DNA of 64,000 nt. Source: Olivibacter sp. SDN3 (lineage in GTDB: Bacteria; Bacteroidota; Bacteroidia; Sphingobacteriales; Sphingobacteriaceae). The notes beneath the pieces are model-generated. The model did not search any database. It had not been told where the DNA came from and saw only the letters and a list, made by a program, of their open reading frames with translations. Positions 61,601-64,000 of this stretch are shown here, in pieces; position 1 is the stretch's first letter, and each line of letters opens with the position of its first letter. The position numbers and the translations under genes are program-made. The DNA lies in NCBI RefSeq assembly GCF_014334135.1, contig NZ_CP060497.1:186001-250000 (forward strand), in the 5' to 3' direction.

Positions 61601-62209
61601 ATTGTGATGGGGAATATGCGGTTATTCAATCCCACGAATACAATGAAGCCATCAGGTGCCTTAGCTCATTACCTTTTTTCAAGCGCTAAAAACGAACTGT
61701 CTTCTTCATTCCTGTATGATGATGTCACTATTCAATCTGAATATCGGGTAAATACGATTGAGAAACATCGAGCATGTTTAAAGAGAGCATTTGAACAGGC
61801 TCAAAGAAGAATAGTAATTGTATCGCCATATATATCACAGCTAGCAATAGAGGCAGACGACATAATCGATAAGATTACCAAACTAGCTGAAAGCATAGAA
61901 ATATTAGTTTACACTGATAAATTTTTAGACCAACCAAATGGACAATTAAAGGAAAATGCGCGAAAAGGAAGACAGGCCCTGGAAGATGTCGGCGTAACGT
62001 TGAAAATTCTAAATGGAATCCATAATAAAGCGTTGGCTATTGATGACTATGAATTAATAGAAGGTTCCTTTAACTGGCTTTCGGCAGTACGCGACAGAAC
62101 GAATCAGTATTACCGACATGAGGTCTCACAGATTATAAGAGAAGAGGAAGCCCTTATACAGATCAAGCAGTTATTGGAAGAACTTAAGGCGATTGAAGAA
62201 AAAGGGTGA
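58652..62209 (+). CDS. mkoC: SF1 helicase with C-terminal PLD nuclease domain (Mokosh type II, MkoC-like)
   Basis: 1185 residues. A Walker A motif (NGPPGTGKTTLLQS) lies near 289-300, Walker B DEAG (LIVDEAGQVSPE) near 711, a motif III-like VVGDVYQIEPV, and SF1 motifs V/VI (VGTVHALQGAEKTIIIF, MLNVALTRAKQHFIVMGN), i.e. a UPF1/COG1112-type helicase with a long coiled-coil insert near 440-600. The C-terminal 150 residues form a PLD-like domain with the HKD motif in IHNKALAIDD near 1123 and the following SFNWLS. One-protein helicase-PLD is the layout of Mokosh type II antiphage defence. Only one HKD motif is visible, so it would act as a dimer. Substrate is probably RNA. Confidence 0.82.
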   Translation: MNNTLVSNWIKYYRNSLADGELSDISPDTCKKQGHFLDSKSALSAENLKSFYARNHATDERDETKQKKDRNQYQPTINILISPFYISTKVAHGKNKGEIKKNFPFWIEAKLTSQGTIIVDESLRKPWICRSFLEPISIASVNWPILSTMERYDSALENHRFDYKSFDNYWESAAKFFEKITGYKDYKVLFDEFNAKHEVCMIKSDKVISAQIILNTYADLQKRETFPLLLTQITDFSPRSIKKIPDVNLLFAESGHYGQFNDQFPLSNSQRKSLLVYEQQTNGNILAVNGPPGTGKTTLLQSILANELVKSVLNGARPPRLVASSTNNQAITNILDSFGNMDGNLPRWIPELSSLGTYMISTDQNKQNDALKKGYQLLFKQKFDLAGHYFDHHLEPDIHHIEKYYISCFRKFADIDNRHDLKAITDYLKKNIVDNSDYIDHFLSLIKEIHDAEKQYCKLSSLADFTEETALIKRKLNELENRKGTLKKFKTELGIFLKSIRLVHLFSFIPYFKKKLHRKLSFFLIDAPFEELKNIKTIEETEDTFITLYQRIEEEIAKAKQEITKRQEIYNYLYKLKCQSDEYSGRLETLWQNYLQQLDEKRRCIIQKEFNDLDAIEQFNCILDVSLRYDSFVCAVHYWEGKWIMEQKGPKLKANNGKPARENLFSRMSYLTPLFISTFHSLPNFASYSMRINEQWVSKPLYELFDILIVDEAGQVSPEVGVPAFSLAKKAIVVGDVYQIEPVWNVRNDNIDKGNLKEANLLLQYSFDHLKEKGVLCSSGNLMFLAQHASDYSQVDGFNGTLLTEHRRCVNELIAFSNDFVYNNTLRPMVGSSKGVSYESEESSIFIPPLAYIHIAGDSTNHFSGSLQNKQEAEAIAKWIARYGDIITTSINKEKPSDEHKNIEDCLAIVTPFSAQKTEIKKALKKYNVSVKITVGTVHALQGAEKTIIIFSSTYGKNHNGNLFFDNGPNMLNVALTRAKQHFIVMGNMRLFNPTNTMKPSGALAHYLFSSAKNELSSSFLYDDVTIQSEYRVNTIEKHRACLKRAFEQAQRRIVIVSPYISQLAIEADDIIDKITKLAESIEILVYTDKFLDQPNGQLKENARKGRQALEDVGVTLKILNGIHNKALAIDDYELIEGSFNWLSAVRDRTNQYYRHEVSQIIREEEALIQIKQLLEELKAIEEKG

Positions 62210-63298
62210 TGAAATGTAAGACTAAGCAGAAGACGCTGATTGACCGTATTGTTTTCCATCACTTCTGCTTACACTCAACTCTTCTTTTAGACAAAGTGAC
62301 AATGATTCTTCTCTATAATGCGTAAGGTTTGTGAACTGTAAGGTCAATTTAGACCAACATTGGCAACCGTTTCTGATCACCTTCAAGAAGCTAATCCACA
62401 ATTATTTGCCTTGACTTAAGGTTTTTTAGTTGTATTTTTTCGTATCTTATAATCATTAAATGATTCCGAAATGATTGCAAGATTCTCCTTAAAAAATTTG
62501 AATGTTAATAAACATTACGAAGCTAAAAGTGATGAAACTATGTTGCTTTCTAATTTTAAAATTAATATTTTAGTCTCCGACATAGGGAATTTCCAAACAA
62601 TGAAAATAACCTACTCTAACCTCTTATTGGATAAGTGCTCCTTCTTTAATCTCGGTTTCACATTGAATATTATAAGGCCTGTCGTTTTTCCGTATATGGA
62701 TATATATTGTTGTTACTACGGAAAATCGGATGCGGTTTACCGATTCGGACCGACCACTATTGCCGCGATGGAAAACTGGCACTGAGCTCTTTGTGAACGG
62801 TTGTATTCCCTTAATGAAAAAGATCCACTTGTCTGGGAGATAAAATCGAAAATTATTACTTGGAAAAATCAATGTAAACAAGAAACTTCCACTGATAACG
62901 TATGACTCAATCCACTAATCCGGTTCATACATTAAAACACTTTCAAGTAACCCCAATAATCAATTCGTCAGACTATAGTTTATTCAATACGAAAAAATCA
63001 GCCAAAAACGAAAAATCAAAGCAATTTATTGTAAATTGGTATTTTTATAGGCTGGCCAGTAATGATCAACGATGTTAAACCAATTAACTTTACAGTTATT
63101 CGATAGGGAGTTTCAGGTAAGATTTCGTATTCGAATAAGTTGTAGCTAAAATTCTAAAGTTTCGTGAGATCAATATACTGTTACTTAAAGTTTACATACT
63201 AAAAAGATCTTTATGATTTAAATCTCTATAGATTGGATATTCCGCACCAAAGTACACCACTTTTCCGCACCAATATGGTTCTTCCCCACTTTTGGTGG
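62210..63298. other. Gene-poor region between helicase and ISL3 genes
   Basis: 1.1 kb of AT-rich DNA. It contains one decayed small reading frame (62471-62905) described separately; otherwise nothing convincing. Confidence 0.5.
62471..62905 (+). pseudogene. Degenerate small ORF with internal TGA
   Basis: An ATG at 62471 opens 104 codons (MIARFSLKNLNVNKHYEAKS..) ending MENWH and TGA, after which the same frame continues with ALCERLYSLNEKDPLVWEIK and SKIITWKNQCK to a stop near 62905. The second part looks like genuine protein, so the TGA is probably a nonsense mutation. Family not recognised. A minus-strand frame over the same bases is less protein-like. Confidence 0.35.
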
Positions 63299-64000
63299 TT
63301 ACGAAGGAGCTAGTATCAGCCTTTTCTCCAGTAAGCGAAGTGAGCAACGTCCATACATCTGTCTTTTCAGGGTCTTTAACTTATTCACGTTTCCTTCAAC
63401 CGGGCCGTTGCTCCATGGTAGATCGAATGCATTTTTGATTGCCGCGAAATCTTGTCGGAGCCCTTTTGCAAAACCACATAATTCCGGGATCGAGGAATCA
63501 CTTACGCTCTGTATCCAATCCTGTAAGCCCGAGCTAGATTGATCTTTAAACATCATTTGACGGAATTGTCTTATAAAAAATAGCGATTGCTTCAATACAG
63601 CTGAGGCCGTACAGAGCTGATTCAATATATTCGATTCATCCCCAGAAAGTTTTTTGGGATCATTGAAAAAGAGCATAGCACTTCTCGATGGTCTCCAGAG
63701 ACTGAGATCCGAGGGCAACACAGTTTTTATTCCCTTTTTCTTACCCATTGCCAGACTATGCCTGGCCAGCCCGTCGGATAAGGTAGAGTATGCACCCTGA
63801 TATCCGCGGCCTTTAAGTTCAGTATGTAATTGTCTTAGCTGGATTGCCGGATTTTCTGCTTTCCTTTTCTTTATATAACCAAGGTGTTCCTCCAGCCCTG
63901 TCGGTGAGATGTACGTTTTTCGCGGAAGTTCCTCGCAGTGTTTATATTTTCTGACCGTTATACGGCTCATCTTAAACCTTCTGGCTATTTCCCTGATCGG
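63299..64000 (-). CDS. ISL3-family transposase, 5' part outside the window
   Basis: The visible 233 codons are open to base 64000. An HTH appears at the edge (PIREIARRFKMSRITVRKYK), and the C-terminus reads LPWSNGPVEGNVNKLKTLKR, QMYGRCSLRLLEKRLILA, the typical end of ISL3 transposases (DDE_Tnp_ISL3) around the final catalytic Glu. It is the right-hand end of the island. The IS terminal repeat is probably near 63235-63260 (TTCCGCACCAAAGT..), not confirmed. Confidence 0.88.
   Translation of the reverse strand, partial: PIREIARRFKMSRITVRKYKHCEELPRKTYISPTGLEEHLGYIKKRKAENPAIQLRQLHTELKGRGYQGAYSTLSDGLARHSLAMGKKKGIKTVLPSDLSLWRPSRSAMLFFNDPKKLSGDESNILNQLCTASAVLKQSLFFIRQFRQMMFKDQSSSGLQDWIQSVSDSSIPELCGFAKGLRQDFAAIKNAFDLPWSNGPVEGNVNKLKTLKRQMYGRCSLRLLEKRLILAPS

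Noticed and set aside
1-64000. CRISPR array
   Set aside because: No regularly spaced direct repeats were seen in any intergenic region.

Overview
The window reads as a chromosomal segment of a Bacteroidota bacterium, most likely Sphingobacteriaceae (Sphingobacterium/Pedobacter/Olivibacter-like). The base is AT-rich, promoters fit the Bacteroidota TAnnTTTG -7 box, and the gene content is typical of the phylum: GH2 and GH92 glycosidases, a sulfatase, Tat-exported sugar isomerase-like proteins, LytTR-type signalling, a Tra-type conjugative element and DUF932/histone-H1-like element genes. The genus assignment is inference; no rRNA or tRNA was found.

Positions 1-34 kb are mainly core/metabolic. 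There is a partial GH2 enzyme, an NYN-LOTUS protein, a Qnr-like pentapeptide protein, a second GH2 beta-galactosidase, a glycolipid-binding-fold protein, an arylsulfatase, two DinB-fold proteins, two Tat-signal sugar isomerase/epimerase-like proteins, peptide deformylase, an FG-GAP repeat protein, a CatB-type acetyltransferase, glycerol dehydrogenase, a DUF6644/DUF6152 pair, class I fructose-bisphosphate aldolase, a GH92 enzyme, a MOSC protein, an amidohydrolase followed by an alginate-export-type porin, and a Crp/Fnr regulator. This stretch is littered with decayed genes: a sialate O-acetylesterase tail, a pentapeptide fragment, a frameshifted Crp gene, two AraC-type remnants (one with a single internal stop codon), and an AlbA_2/helicase-like gene with its middle deleted.

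Positions 37-43.5 kb form a compact defence island. A leftward operon encodes a sigma-70-like protein, a small charged protein and an ImmA/IrrE metalloprotease. Divergent from it is a CBASS locus: DUF2188, a 2TM-NUDIX effector (Cap16 type), a CD-NTase, and a stand-alone E2-like protein with no E1 or JAB partner. A leftward two-gene module follows, DUF488 with an N-terminal Panacea-like region plus an uncharacterised partner.

Positions 43.6-54.4 kb are a remnant of a Bacteroidota integrative conjugative element. It has a DUF932 gene split by a group II intron carrying an RT-maturase-HNH protein, several small element genes, a non-coding segment with dyads, a histone-H1-like protein, a DUF3945-like protein, and TraM, TraL, TraK, TraJ and a beheaded TraI. 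An IS3-family element sits at the break. On its other side is only the first part of a LytTR-type response regulator gene, so the IS marks a deletion or rearrangement joint.

The response-regulator stump belongs to a possible RiPP-type locus (55.6-58.2 kb): a 42-residue peptide gene, an intergenic hairpin, an acyltransferase-fold protein with a PqqD/RRE-like tail, and a LytS-type histidine kinase. A 1185-residue SF1 helicase with a C-terminal PLD-type HKD motif, matching Mokosh type II (MkoC), follows at 58.7-62.2 kb. The window closes with a decayed ORF and a truncated ISL3-family transposase. The right half is thus a defence/mobile-element hotspot assembled by ICE, intron and IS insertions.
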